From NCBI GenBank assembly GCA_036003885.1, contig DASYSA010000650.1, positions 1 to 8,732 of the forward strand: a stretch of DNA of 8,732 nucleotides, read 5' to 3'. This DNA comes from DASYSA01 sp036003885 (GTDB taxonomy: Bacteria > Acidobacteriota > Blastocatellia > UBA7656). Of the stretch, positions 1 to 7,206 are shown one piece after another (positions within the stretch are counted from its first letter, which is position 1; every line of letters starts with the position of its first letter). Made by a program: the position numbers and the translations under genes. The notes beneath the pieces are model-generated. The model had not been told where the DNA came from, ran no database searches, and saw only the letters and a program-made list of their open reading frames with translations.

Positions 1-56
1 GTGAGAACTCGTCTTCTTGCAAGCCTTCAATCGTCCCAAACCTCCTGAAGGGTTTC

Positions 57-85
57 TGACTTGTCATTTGTCACTTGTCATTTGT
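57..85 (-). repeat. Heptamer tandem repeat array 1 (TGACAAR read on the minus strand)
   Basis: On the plus strand this reads as consecutive YTTGTCA heptamers (CTTGTCA at 60-66, TTTGTCA at 67-73, CTTGTCA at 74-80), then a partial copy. It is the reverse complement of the two arrays downstream. Bases 57-78 are complementary to 127-148 at 19 of 22 positions, so a long-looped hairpin could form. Heptamer arrays of this general kind are known as dispersed intergenic repeats in some bacteria. No function is evident. Confidence 0.8.
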
Positions 86-124
86 AGGATCCCCCCAGGG
101 GCCCGACCGAGAGCCAGCAGCCAG

Positions 125-152
125 GGACAAGTGACAACTGACAAATGACGGG
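125..152 (+). repeat. Heptamer tandem repeat array 2 (TGACAAN)
   Basis: Four head-to-tail heptamers are visible: a degenerate GGACAAG (125-131), TGACAAC (132-138), TGACAAA (139-145) and a decayed TGACGGG (146-152). The orientation is opposite to the array at 57-85 and the same as the array at 214-248. The ends are degenerate and the middle copies intact. Confidence 0.8.
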
Positions 153-212
153 TCGTGCGAGCAACGCCGCGTCCACGGCTCATCGTCCAACTCATTCTGC
201 TATGAAAGATCA

Positions 213-1535
213 ATGACAAGTGACAAACCACAAGTGACAAATGACAACCGCTTCAAGCTCGTTCTCCTGCCGCTCTGTATGGCTCTCGCCATTCTGGGTG
301 AGCCGGGCGCGAAGGCTCAAACGCGACATACTCCTTTTCTGGGCGCGGATCTGACATGGGCCGATTTTCCGCATCCGCTGATTGCCGGCTGGGAAGACAA
401 GCAGCGAGGCGACCAGATGGCCGACGCTTTCAAGGCCGCGGGAGTTCGTTCGTTGCGATTCAGCTTCAGCGGCATCTACAGTCCCCGAGGCCCGAAAGCC
501 ACCACGAAACTCAAGGCGGAGAACAAGACGACGAATGAATTCCCGTGGTTCCCCTTCGATCAGTACGTCGACTTCATATCCTCACACGACCTCTCAACCG
601 TTGTGGGGATCAACGTCGAAGAAGGTCCGGATGTAGCCGAGGAGATTGTGCGGGCCTTCATGAACCGCAGAGCCAAGAAGAAACTTGTTGCGATCGAGCT
701 CTCAAATGAGCCTCACTTGAACTACCGACCCTGGCTGCCTGAACAGTACGCCGAACGCGCGGCCGCTGTAATCGAGCGTCTTACACCACTGGGCGTGCGC
801 TTCGCCCTCCCTCTCACGGTAGGCAGAGAGCGCAACACGCCGACGAAGCTGTCGGACGACGAGTGGAACTCGCGAATGATGCGGGCGCTGGCGGTTCGAG
901 TTGACCTCAAGAACAGAACGGATATTTACGGCGTGCTGCACCTCTACGCCGGTGGCGTCCGCGCCAGGAGTCTCGAGTTTTTTGACAAGGCGATAAGACA
1001 ATTCGCTCCGAAGATGCGCTACCTGGTCACTGAATTCAATATAAGGTCAGGTCTGGAACACAACCAGCAACTGACCAACAGCTACGCCATGGAGTTCGCG
1101 CGCAAGCTCGCGGAGTTGATGGTCGAGCCAGAGATCGAGGCCATGTACGTGCACTCAGTTCCATATCATTCGATCATGTATTGGGCCAACGGCAAGCGGA
1201 TCGCCACCGTTAGCGGCCAGCACGACTCGCGTCTCACTGAAGACGACCTTTCCCGTGGTTGGCACCAGACTCCGGCCGGAAGAGTCTATCGGCTCTATTC
1301 GGAGCTTGCCTGGAACGGAGAGGTAATCGCTTATGGCGGCAGCGACAAACAGCGGTACTGGGCTGTGAGACGAGCGAACGGTCATAGCGTGGTCACGCTG
1401 TTGAATGACGACGGTGGTGCCGCCAGGAGGAAGGTGAAGATCGAGGGACATGAACTGGTTCTGAGCGCGCCTTCCCACTCAATAGTCTGCTTCAGCATCG
1501 CAGGCGCTGAGATCGAGCGCCTCGTGTTGAATTGA
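213..1535 (+). CDS. Secreted clan GH-A glycoside hydrolase-like protein
   Basis: This is probably an exported TIM-barrel glycosidase. A hydrophobic segment (about residues 14-29, LVLLPLCMALAIL) ends in a signal-peptidase-like AKA-Q site near residue 35. Residues about 40-350 look like a (beta/alpha)8 barrel. ELSNEPHL carries the Asn-Glu pair (N165, E166) expected of the clan GH-A acid/base, HLY sits near 243-245, and VTEFN supplies a candidate nucleophile (E274) about 108 residues later, the usual order and spacing. The C-terminal ~80 residues look like a beta-sandwich, as in GH39, GH51 and GH79 enzymes, ending in a serine-histidine-rich strand. I cannot assign the family or substrate. The start is uncertain: the ATG at 213 has no good Shine-Dalgarno and lies at the edge of a repeat. 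In-frame GTG at 234 and ATG at 279 are alternatives; the GTG still gives a normal signal peptide. No operon partner is visible. Confidence 0.72.
   Translation: MTSDKPQVTNDNRFKLVLLPLCMALAILGEPGAKAQTRHTPFLGADLTWADFPHPLIAGWEDKQRGDQMADAFKAAGVRSLRFSFSGIYSPRGPKATTKLKAENKTTNEFPWFPFDQYVDFISSHDLSTVVGINVEEGPDVAEEIVRAFMNRRAKKKLVAIELSNEPHLNYRPWLPEQYAERAAAVIERLTPLGVRFALPLTVGRERNTPTKLSDDEWNSRMMRALAVRVDLKNRTDIYGVLHLYAGGVRARSLEFFDKAIRQFAPKMRYLVTEFNIRSGLEHNQQLTNSYAMEFARKLAELMVEPEIEAMYVHSVPYHSIMYWANGKRIATVSGQHDSRLTEDDLSRGWHQTPAGRVYRLYSELAWNGEVIAYGGSDKQRYWAVRRANGHSVVTLLNDDGGAARRKVKIEGHELVLSAPSHSIVCFSIAGAEIERLVLN
214..248 (+). repeat. Heptamer tandem repeat array 3, overlapping the start of the next gene
   Basis: Five contiguous heptamers: TGACAAG, TGACAAA, CCACAAG (degenerate), TGACAAA and TGACAAC. 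The array begins one base inside the ATG at 213 and would encode roughly residues 1-12 of the glycoside hydrolase-like protein. The unit length is not a multiple of three, so the reading frame differs in each copy and the encoded residues are not repetitive. Confidence 0.8.
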
Positions 1536-1861
1536 TTAGATCGCTCGCTTTTCTCCTGTCTTCTCTCGTTTGCGGCTTCTTAACCTCCAGGTATCTCTCC
1601 ACCAGCAAATCTGGAACTTTCTGTTTTCTGAAGAGTTTTCTCTGTGTGACTTTGCGTCAGCCTGGCAGTTGATCGAAGCAGAACGAGAACCCCGGCTGAT
1701 CACTTCGGGATCAACCATGATTATTGATAATTTCCCTGTTACCGTCCTTCGTTCAGAATTCTCAAACGCGGTTCATCGTTTCTGCGCTTGTCACTGCCCA
1801 TTGCGTCTGCAAGAATAGGAACACCCGCAGTGGATTCTAGAGCCAGTACATAGTTGAACTG
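1536..1861. other. Intergenic gap without a convincing gene
   Basis: This 326-bp stretch separates two plus-strand genes. Its first part (about 1541-1588) is strongly pyrimidine-rich on the plus strand. A tract around 1630-1660 (TCTGTGTGACTTTGCGTCAG) resembles the degenerate low-complexity spacers of repeat-rich genomes. A short imperfect hairpin with a C(TTCG)G loop lies at about 1697-1714, but no T-run follows it. The open frame at 1570-1818 encodes a compositionally odd peptide without a ribosome-binding site. A promoter for the gene at 1862 probably lies here, but I find no convincing pair of boxes. Confidence 0.6.
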
Positions 1862-4800
1862 ATGACATTGTCTAGAGCAGTGCTAAGCGGTGGGAAGAAC
1901 AATGCAATGGGGGCAGTATTGTTCTGCTTCTTCGCCTCAGGATTGAGCGGGCTGGTCTATCAAGTCGTCTGGGTTCGCGAGCTGGTGCTGGTCTTTGGCG
2001 CCACCACCTTCGCAGTGAGCACGGTGTTGACTGCGTTCATGGGCGGGCTGGCGCTCGGGAGCTATTATTTCGGCCGCCGAGTCGAGAAGATCGCCCAACC
2101 ACTTCGACTATATGGTTTGCTTGAGATCGGCATAGGCGCTTACGGGCTTGCAGTCCCCTTCATCTTTGCTCTCCTTCCCAGCATCTATCATCCCATCTGG
2201 CAGCGGCTGCAGCTATCGTTCCTGGCCATCAGCATAGTTCGCTTCGCCTTTGCGGGGATCGTTCTGATCGTGCCCACCGCCTTGATGGGGGCCACGCTTC
2301 CCGTGCTCTCAACCTACTATGCGCGAGACCGACACCGGATAGGATTTCATGTGGGCACGCTCTATTCGTTGAACACCTTCGGCGCGGTACTTGGCGCGGC
2401 GGCCACGGGGTTCGCGCTGATACCGCTTCTCGGAATGCGCGTGACTACCGCGACCGCCGCAGGACTGAACATCATGCTGGGGCTGATCGCATTGTCGGTC
2501 TCTCGAATGTATGAAGGAGCGTCAATCGCGCAAGAGCGATCTGCGAGCGATGATGCAACCGTGGCTGGCGACGAACGCGCGAGTTCATCCCTGGAGGAAG
2601 GCCGCGCGGCGGGGCCCGTCACGTCACTGCTCGGCAGGTTAAAGCCTCGACGTAGCGGCGGACGTGACAGCGGTGCACGCAAGGCGAAGGGAGGGACGCC
2701 GAGCGCCATTCGGAATGCGAGTGGCTTATCTGATGCCGAGGCCCTGGGAAGGCGGGGGGTTCTGATAGTGCTGGTGAGCTTCGCATTGAGCGGATTCATT
2801 GCACTCTCGTACGAGGTGATCTGGAGCCGGGTGCTTTCACTGATCATTGGCTCTTCAGTCTATGCGTTCAGCATCATGCTGACGACGTTTCTGATCGGGC
2901 TGGCGATTGGCGCATCTTTGGCTTCGCGCTACGTTGATCGGATAAGGATGCCCGTATTGGCGTTTGCTCTGATCGAGATCGGCGTGGGCCTGTCCTCGCT
3001 CGTTGGAGCTTATCTGTTCAATGATCTGCCCTATGTCTTTGTACAGGTCTATCGCTGGCTTGAGGGGTCGGCCCTTGGAATACTGCTCTTTTCGCGGTTC
3101 CTCATCGCTTCGCTGGTAATGATTGTGCCGACCCTGCTGTTGGGTTCCCTTTTTCCGCTCGTTGTTAGAATCACCACTCGCAGCGCGCACGTGGGCAGCA
3201 CGGGCCAGACCGTCGGCAACGCATACGCAGCCAACACGCTGGGCGCCATTGTGGGATCGTTTGCAAGCGGATTTGTTCTGATTCCCTGGCTGGGGCTGCT
3301 GGGGAGCCTGAAACTTTGTTCCGGCCTGAACTTCGTCATCGCGGCCGCGCTCTTTCTGTCAAGGTCCAGCGAGTGGCGGGCGAGCGCAAAGTCTCGTGCC
3401 CGTTCCTCCGCGTCGCGGCTCCGCCTCGCATCGCCGTTGGCGGCGGTACTCTCCCTCGTGCTCGCCGCTATGGTTGCTGTGGCAAACCTGCCGTGGGACT
3501 CCGACGTGATGTCGAGCGCCGTCTATCGATACGCGCCTTCGATGAGCAGTCTGACCCGTAAAGAGCTGTTCGACTATCTGAAGCTCGGCCAGGGAGAGAC
3601 CATCTTCTATAAAGAAGGGATCACAGCGACTGTAGCCGTTCAGCGGCAACAGGGCGAGCGAGTGCTCAAGGTCAACGGCAAGCCCGAGGCCTCGACTACG
3701 GGCGACATGCCGACGCAGGTTCTGATCGGAACGATTCCGCTACTGATGCGCGAGCAGACGGACGACGTGTTGTTGATCGGCCTCGGCAGCGGCGTTACCC
3801 TCGGATCGATCGAGCAGTTCCCGATCAGGCGCGTGACTTGCGTTGAGCTCGAGCCCGCCGTTGTCGAGGCGTCACATCATTTCGATGATGTAAACAATCG
3901 CCCGTTGGAAGATCCGCGCCTGCGGTTGGTCTCGAACGACGGCCGCAACTTCATCTTCACTACGGACGAGAAGTTCGACGTGATTATCTCTGAGCCGTCG
4001 AATCCGTGGGTGTCCGGCGTTGCAAATCTGTTCACGATCGAATACTTCAAGCGCGGCGCCTCGCGGCTAAAGGAGGACGGTCTCTTCAGCCAGTGGCTGC
4101 AGATCTACGAGATGTCGCCCGAGGACGTGCGGACCCTGATAGCCACCTTCCGCAAGGCCTTTCCGTATGTTTATCTCTTTCGCGGGGCGGAAGGGGATCT
4201 GATGCTCACCGGCAGCAAGAACCCCCGCACCCTGGACCGGGCCGCGATTCGGGCCCACCTGGCTGACCCAAAAGTCGCGGCTGACTTCAAGCGCATCGAC
4301 ACGACTACCGAGGGCGATCTCTTCTCTCGTTTCTATATGGGCCCCGAGGAACTCGGACGGTTTGGCGCGGGCTCACTCATCAACACCGACGACAACGCGC
4401 TGATTGAATTCAACGCCCCTCGTCGCGTGGGCACTACCGAAGAGACGATTGCGCGCAATGTGAAGGAGCTACTGATGAGCGCGACGTCTCCGCTCCCCTA
4501 TCTCAGCGGCGGTTCTTCGTTGCCGAGCGCGAACGCGGAGTTTCTGCTGGCCGCTGCGGTGGCGGCGATCAAACGTGACGATCGGAGCCGGGCAGAGCAA
4601 TTCATTTCGTACTCAGTCGAGACCTTTGATACCGCACAGGCGCATAGCCTGCTGGGAGAGATCCACTCTTCCCAGGGCGGCGAAGCGGCCGCGATGGATG
4701 AATGGCGCCTCGCCCTTGCGATGGATCCCAATCACTTCTACACACTGGTGAATCTCGGCAAGTTCTATCTTTCGAAGCAACAGATCAAGCAGGCCGTGCC

Positions 4801-5272
4801 ATACCTGGAACGCGCGATTCAGATTGATCCGTCCAGCGCGCGGGCGCATCATCTGCGCGGGCTCGCTTATCAAGCCTTGGGGGAGAACCTCATGGCCTCG
4901 GTTGAGTATCGCAAAGCGCTGCCCGACGCGGCCTACACCCGAACCATCAAGACCTACTACTTGAATTTCGGCACCGCGCTGATTGCGGCCGGTTACTACG
5001 AAGAGGCCGCTCAGATGCTCGAGGAGTACACGCGGCTCTCACCCCGAGATCACGAGGGCCATTATCAGCTTGGAGTGGCATATGAAATCATGTCGGAGCG
5101 ATCGCTGGACGAGGCAACCACCCTGCGCGCCGTGGAAGTACTGAAGCGATCGATCGGGCTCGAACCGAAGCACGCGATGGCACACTACTATCTCAGCAAG
5201 GCCTATCGGCGGCTTGAAATGTTCGACGAAGCTGACAATCAGTTCGAATTATACGAGAGACTTTCACCTTAG
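1862..5272 (+). CDS. Fused polytopic membrane / spermidine synthase-like / TPR protein
   Basis: A 1136-residue fusion. Residues about 17-217 and 299-503 are two related multi-pass membrane halves; both carry an Ala-Leu-Gly or Ala-Ile-Gly motif after the second helix, a VPT-LLG/LMG segment, and an NT-GA-(V/I)-(L/V)-G segment. A charged linker (about 218-297) separates them, and a further helix lies at about 523-542. Residues about 560-850 form a spermidine-synthase-like Rossmann domain: GLGSG (640-644), VELEP (661-665), NDGR (692-695) and FDVIISEPSNPW (705-716). Where true SpeE has DSSDP, this protein has EPSNP, so both conserved aspartates are replaced. This is frequent in the fused family and argues against simple putrescine aminopropyl transfer. 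Residues about 890-1136 hold six or so TPRs, including an AIQIDP repeat end. The molecular role is unknown; SAM-dependent chemistry at the membrane is an inference. ATG 1862 lacks a ribosome-binding site; ATG 1907 (residue 16), preceded by GGGAAG, is a plausible start. Confidence 0.85.
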   Translation: MTLSRAVLSGGKNNAMGAVLFCFFASGLSGLVYQVVWVRELVLVFGATTFAVSTVLTAFMGGLALGSYYFGRRVEKIAQPLRLYGLLEIGIGAYGLAVPFIFALLPSIYHPIWQRLQLSFLAISIVRFAFAGIVLIVPTALMGATLPVLSTYYARDRHRIGFHVGTLYSLNTFGAVLGAAATGFALIPLLGMRVTTATAAGLNIMLGLIALSVSRMYEGASIAQERSASDDATVAGDERASSSLEEGRAAGPVTSLLGRLKPRRSGGRDSGARKAKGGTPSAIRNASGLSDAEALGRRGVLIVLVSFALSGFIALSYEVIWSRVLSLIIGSSVYAFSIMLTTFLIGLAIGASLASRYVDRIRMPVLAFALIEIGVGLSSLVGAYLFNDLPYVFVQVYRWLEGSALGILLFSRFLIASLVMIVPTLLLGSLFPLVVRITTRSAHVGSTGQTVGNAYAANTLGAIVGSFASGFVLIPWLGLLGSLKLCSGLNFVIAAALFLSRSSEWRASAKSRARSSASRLRLASPLAAVLSLVLAAMVAVANLPWDSDVMSSAVYRYAPSMSSLTRKELFDYLKLGQGETIFYKEGITATVAVQRQQGERVLKVNGKPEASTTGDMPTQVLIGTIPLLMREQTDDVLLIGLGSGVTLGSIEQFPIRRVTCVELEPAVVEASHHFDDVNNRPLEDPRLRLVSNDGRNFIFTTDEKFDVIISEPSNPWVSGVANLFTIEYFKRGASRLKEDGLFSQWLQIYEMSPEDVRTLIATFRKAFPYVYLFRGAEGDLMLTGSKNPRTLDRAAIRAHLADPKVAADFKRIDTTTEGDLFSRFYMGPEELGRFGAGSLINTDDNALIEFNAPRRVGTTEETIARNVKELLMSATSPLPYLSGGSSLPSANAEFLLAAAVAAIKRDDRSRAEQFISYSVETFDTAQAHSLLGEIHSSQGGEAAAMDEWRLALAMDPNHFYTLVNLGKFYLSKQQIKQAVPYLERAIQIDPSSARAHHLRGLAYQALGENLMASVEYRKALPDAAYTRTIKTYYLNFGTALIAAGYYEEAAQMLEEYTRLSPRDHEGHYQLGVAYEIMSERSLDEATTLRAVEVLKRSIGLEPKHAMAHYYLSKAYRRLEMFDEADNQFELYERLSP

Positions 5273-5290
5273 AGCGGAGTTCGAGGGCGA

Positions 5291-6106
5291 ATGATATTGT
5301 CGCGGTGCGGATTCCGCACGGTTCTTGTCACAATCGCGCTTCTGTTTTGTGCGCCCCTCGAACGGCACGCCTTTGCGCAGGTCCGCGGCGCTGAGTGGCG
5401 CCTTTCCGGCAATGCTCCCTCGGCGGGCGAGACCCGGCGGGAATTCGCTATTTCATACTACATGGGCGGCGCGCGGACTCAATCGTCTTCTTTGACTATT
5501 TCGCAATCTGCACTCGCCACTCAGATCAGATTCGACGGCGTACGTTACCGCGGCCGGTCGCTCGATGGACCCCTCTACTACGGCATCAGGGGTGGAATGT
5601 TCACCGGGCGTTTTACCTGGTTGGGTTTTGAAGCCGAGTTGGTGCACTTGAAGGTCTTTTCCAACCCGGATCAGCGCGTTTCGGCCAGCGGAACCCATCT
5701 AGGCCAGCCGATCGATCGGGAGCTTCCCCTTGGCGAAATCGTCCAGCGCTTCAGTATCTCGCACGGGGTGAACCTGCTGCTGTTGAATGTCGTGGGACGC
5801 CATCGAATCAAAGCGGACCCGCACGGCAGGCGGAGCAGGATCATCCTGGAGGCGCGCTTCGGAGCCGGCTTGACCTTGCCGCACACAGAGAGCACGATCG
5901 ACGAGCACCCGCAGGAGCAGTTCGAAGTGGGCCGCCTTGCCTTCCAGCTGGGCAGCGGTGCAAAGCTGCGGTTGAAGGGCGGTCTTTACGCGATCGGCGA
6001 GTACAAGTTTACACGCACGCGTCAGAGGGGAAGCGTCTTCATGGGTGAAGCCGAGTCGCTCCTCCGATCTCAGCATGGCATCGTTGGCTTGAGCTATCAC
6101 TTCTAA
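5291..6106 (+). CDS. Outer-membrane beta-barrel protein, lipid A oxidase (LpxQ)-like
   Basis: A 271-residue exported protein. The signal peptide has R9 followed by VLVTIALLFCA and a cleavage site near AFA-Q (29-30). The mature part alternates polar and hydrophobic residues in about eight strands and ends in GLSYHF, the terminal aromatic expected for outer-membrane insertion. Three segments match what I remember of proteins annotated as lipid A oxidase: GFEAELVHLKVF (112-123), SHGVNLLLLN (157-166) with the following basic strand, and GAGLTLPHTES (191-201), then a late EYKFTRT strand (237-243). In Rhizobium, LpxQ oxidises the proximal glucosamine of lipid A to 2-aminogluconate. The family resemblance is moderate, and the enzymatic activity here is inferred. 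It could equally be a non-catalytic small barrel. It starts 18 bp after the preceding stop with GGAG at 5276-5279, so co-transcription with the fused membrane protein is likely. It converges on the PAP2 gene. Confidence 0.72.
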   Translation: MILSRCGFRTVLVTIALLFCAPLERHAFAQVRGAEWRLSGNAPSAGETRREFAISYYMGGARTQSSSLTISQSALATQIRFDGVRYRGRSLDGPLYYGIRGGMFTGRFTWLGFEAELVHLKVFSNPDQRVSASGTHLGQPIDRELPLGEIVQRFSISHGVNLLLLNVVGRHRIKADPHGRRSRIILEARFGAGLTLPHTESTIDEHPQEQFEVGRLAFQLGSGAKLRLKGGLYAIGEYKFTRTRQRGSVFMGEAESLLRSQHGIVGLSYHF

Positions 6107-6118
6107 GGCAATGTCTTG

Positions 6119-7021
6119 TCACAGCGGGAGCACGATTCTCGCGCCGAAGGTGTGGGTTGGGTGGTTGACATATGGCGTGATTGAAGGCGACCTGCGGCCT
6201 GCATCTTTGCCGTGCGCCCTGACTACATAGCGTCCGATCAGATAGCCAAGCGAGCCGCCTATGAGGACATCTGAGGGATAATGGCTGCCACCTGTGAATC
6301 TCGATACGCCGATCGCAGTAGCAACACCGTATGCAGCAATGCGAATGAGCGGTTTGTCGTGATACTGCTCCGAGACCACGGTCGCCAGTGCGAAGGCGGT
6401 TATGGTGTGGCCCGAAGGAAATGAGCTCCCGCCTGCCCAAAAATCTCCGTCACCCCGGCTTGGCCTCGGGCGCCTGGTTGCCGCTTTCATCGCGCCCCCG
6501 ACGATGGAGCTATCGATAAGGGCCTCGAGTCCAAGCGCTCCTGTTTCTCTGAGGCGCTCGTTGTGAGTGAGCGCTCCGAGAGCGAACATAGAACCAGCCG
6601 TACCGAAGGTCACGTAGCCCGAACCCAGCGACGAGATGGCTTTGCTGCGGCCGAGCGGATCATGCCCGGGCGTGAGTTGATCCGACGCTCGCCGGTCAGT
6701 TGCAATCAAAACAGCGGTCGCGGTTGCAAGGGGAACAAGCCACTTCGCATCGCGTCGCTTGATTGCCAGAGGACTTCCGAAGATGGCCTTCTGATCCTGC
6801 ACCAGAATCCTGAGGAAGTGGAGATGACTGCCGGCCTGAGCCGGATTCGCAGCCGTCACACTTTGTGCGGTGCTCTGATTTCCTGGAGCCTTCTGGTCTG
6901 TACGCACCTCGGGTTCACTAGTCGCAGGCACCTGCCCCAATGCGACAGCGTGGGTCAGCGCGGCAAAGGTCAACGCCGTCAGCGCGCGCAGCGAGTTTCG
7001 GAAAACTGAGTTGCTATTCAA
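6119..7021 (-). CDS. PAP2-family membrane phosphatase
   Basis: A 300-residue member of the type 2 phosphatidic acid phosphatase superfamily, which hydrolyses lipid or other phosphomonoesters at the outer face of the inner membrane. All three catalytic motifs are intact: KX6RP (K169 to RP 176-177), PSGH (192-195, catalytic H195) and SRX5HX3D (S230, R231, H237, D241). A hydrophobic N-terminus (about 11-30, ending in ALGQ) looks like a signal peptide or anchor. It is followed by a polar Ala/Pro/Gln-rich stretch (31-65) and then about five or six hydrophobic segments. The substrate cannot be read from sequence: undecaprenyl diphosphate, phosphatidate and lipid A phosphates are all possible for the family. 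The start is TTG, chosen because AGGAG lies 5 nt upstream and no in-frame ATG occurs until deep in the protein. Its 3' end lies 12 bp from the convergent LpxQ-like barrel gene. Confidence 0.9.
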   Translation of the reverse strand: MNSNSVFRNSLRALTALTFAALTHAVALGQVPATSEPEVRTDQKAPGNQSTAQSVTAANPAQAGSHLHFLRILVQDQKAIFGSPLAIKRRDAKWLVPLATATAVLIATDRRASDQLTPGHDPLGRSKAISSLGSGYVTFGTAGSMFALGALTHNERLRETGALGLEALIDSSIVGGAMKAATRRPRPSRGDGDFWAGGSSFPSGHTITAFALATVVSEQYHDKPLIRIAAYGVATAIGVSRFTGGSHYPSDVLIGGSLGYLIGRYVVRAHGKDAGRRSPSITPYVNHPTHTFGARIVLPL

Positions 7022-7026
7022 TTGGA

Positions 7027-7031
7027 CTCCT
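7027..7031 (-). promoter_or_regulatory. Ribosome-binding site supporting the TTG start of the PAP2 gene
   Basis: On the minus strand AGGAG stands 5 nt before the TTG at 7021-7019. It is the strongest Shine-Dalgarno-like match around this gene. Together with the N-terminal hydrophobic segment immediately downstream, it favours the non-ATG start. Confidence 0.65.
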
Positions 7032-7139
7032 GTAAAGCGGAACGTGGAAGCCGCAATGCTTCGTGGGGGTCTTGTCCTGCGCCACCTTGAAGGTCACACC
7101 AAAGCTACTAAGAGCTGCTCAAGCCCAGAGAGACTTCGA

Positions 7140-7153
7140 TGGGTGAAAACCCA
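7140..7153. repeat. Small perfect hairpin in the PAP2 leader
   Basis: TGGGT-GAAA-ACCCA forms a 5-bp perfect stem with a GAAA (GNRA-type) tetraloop when read on the plus strand; on the minus strand the loop is TTTC. It falls between the candidate minus-strand transcription start (about 7167) and the PAP2 start codon. No T-run follows on either strand, so it is not a standard terminator. It may be incidental. Confidence 0.4.
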
Positions 7154-7173
7154 GAACTGCTGGAGGCGCGCCT

Positions 7174-7202
7174 ACTCTATTCATAGAACCCATCTTTGTC
7201 AA
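7174..7202 (-). promoter_or_regulatory. Candidate sigma70-type promoter for the PAP2 gene
   Basis: On the minus strand a perfect TTGACA -35 box (7202-7197) is followed after exactly 17 bp by TAGAGT (7179-7174), a four-of-six match to TATAAT. Transcription would start near 7167, within the palindrome GGCGCGCC (7165-7172), leaving a leader of about 145 nt before the TTG start. The match is by consensus only. Confidence 0.45.
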
Positions 7203-7206
7203 TGTA

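Noticed and set aside
1..48. Open frame from the first base ending in TGA at 46-48, possibly the 3' end of an upstream gene.
   Set aside because: Only 15 codons are visible, a second frame is also open to about position 59, and nothing distinguishes coding from chance.
202..216. Tiny open frame (five codons with stop) whose TGA overlaps the ATG at 213, resembling a leader peptide with translational coupling.
   Set aside because: There is no ribosome-binding site, and the overlap arises from the heptamer repeat sequence, so it is most likely chance.
1697..1714. Short hairpin with C(TTCG)G loop, considered as a terminator.
   Set aside because: The stem is about six pairs with a bulge and no T-run follows. 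It also lies more than 160 bp after the stop of the upstream gene.
1570..1818. 82-codon open frame between the hydrolase and the fused membrane protein.
   Set aside because: It has no ribosome-binding site, unusual composition, and overlaps the pyrimidine-rich low-complexity stretch.
2362..2847. Minus-strand 161-codon open frame opposite the linker of the fused membrane protein.
   Set aside because: The plus-strand frame is continuous with clear domains on both sides. The antisense frame follows from the GC-rich codon use of the linker.
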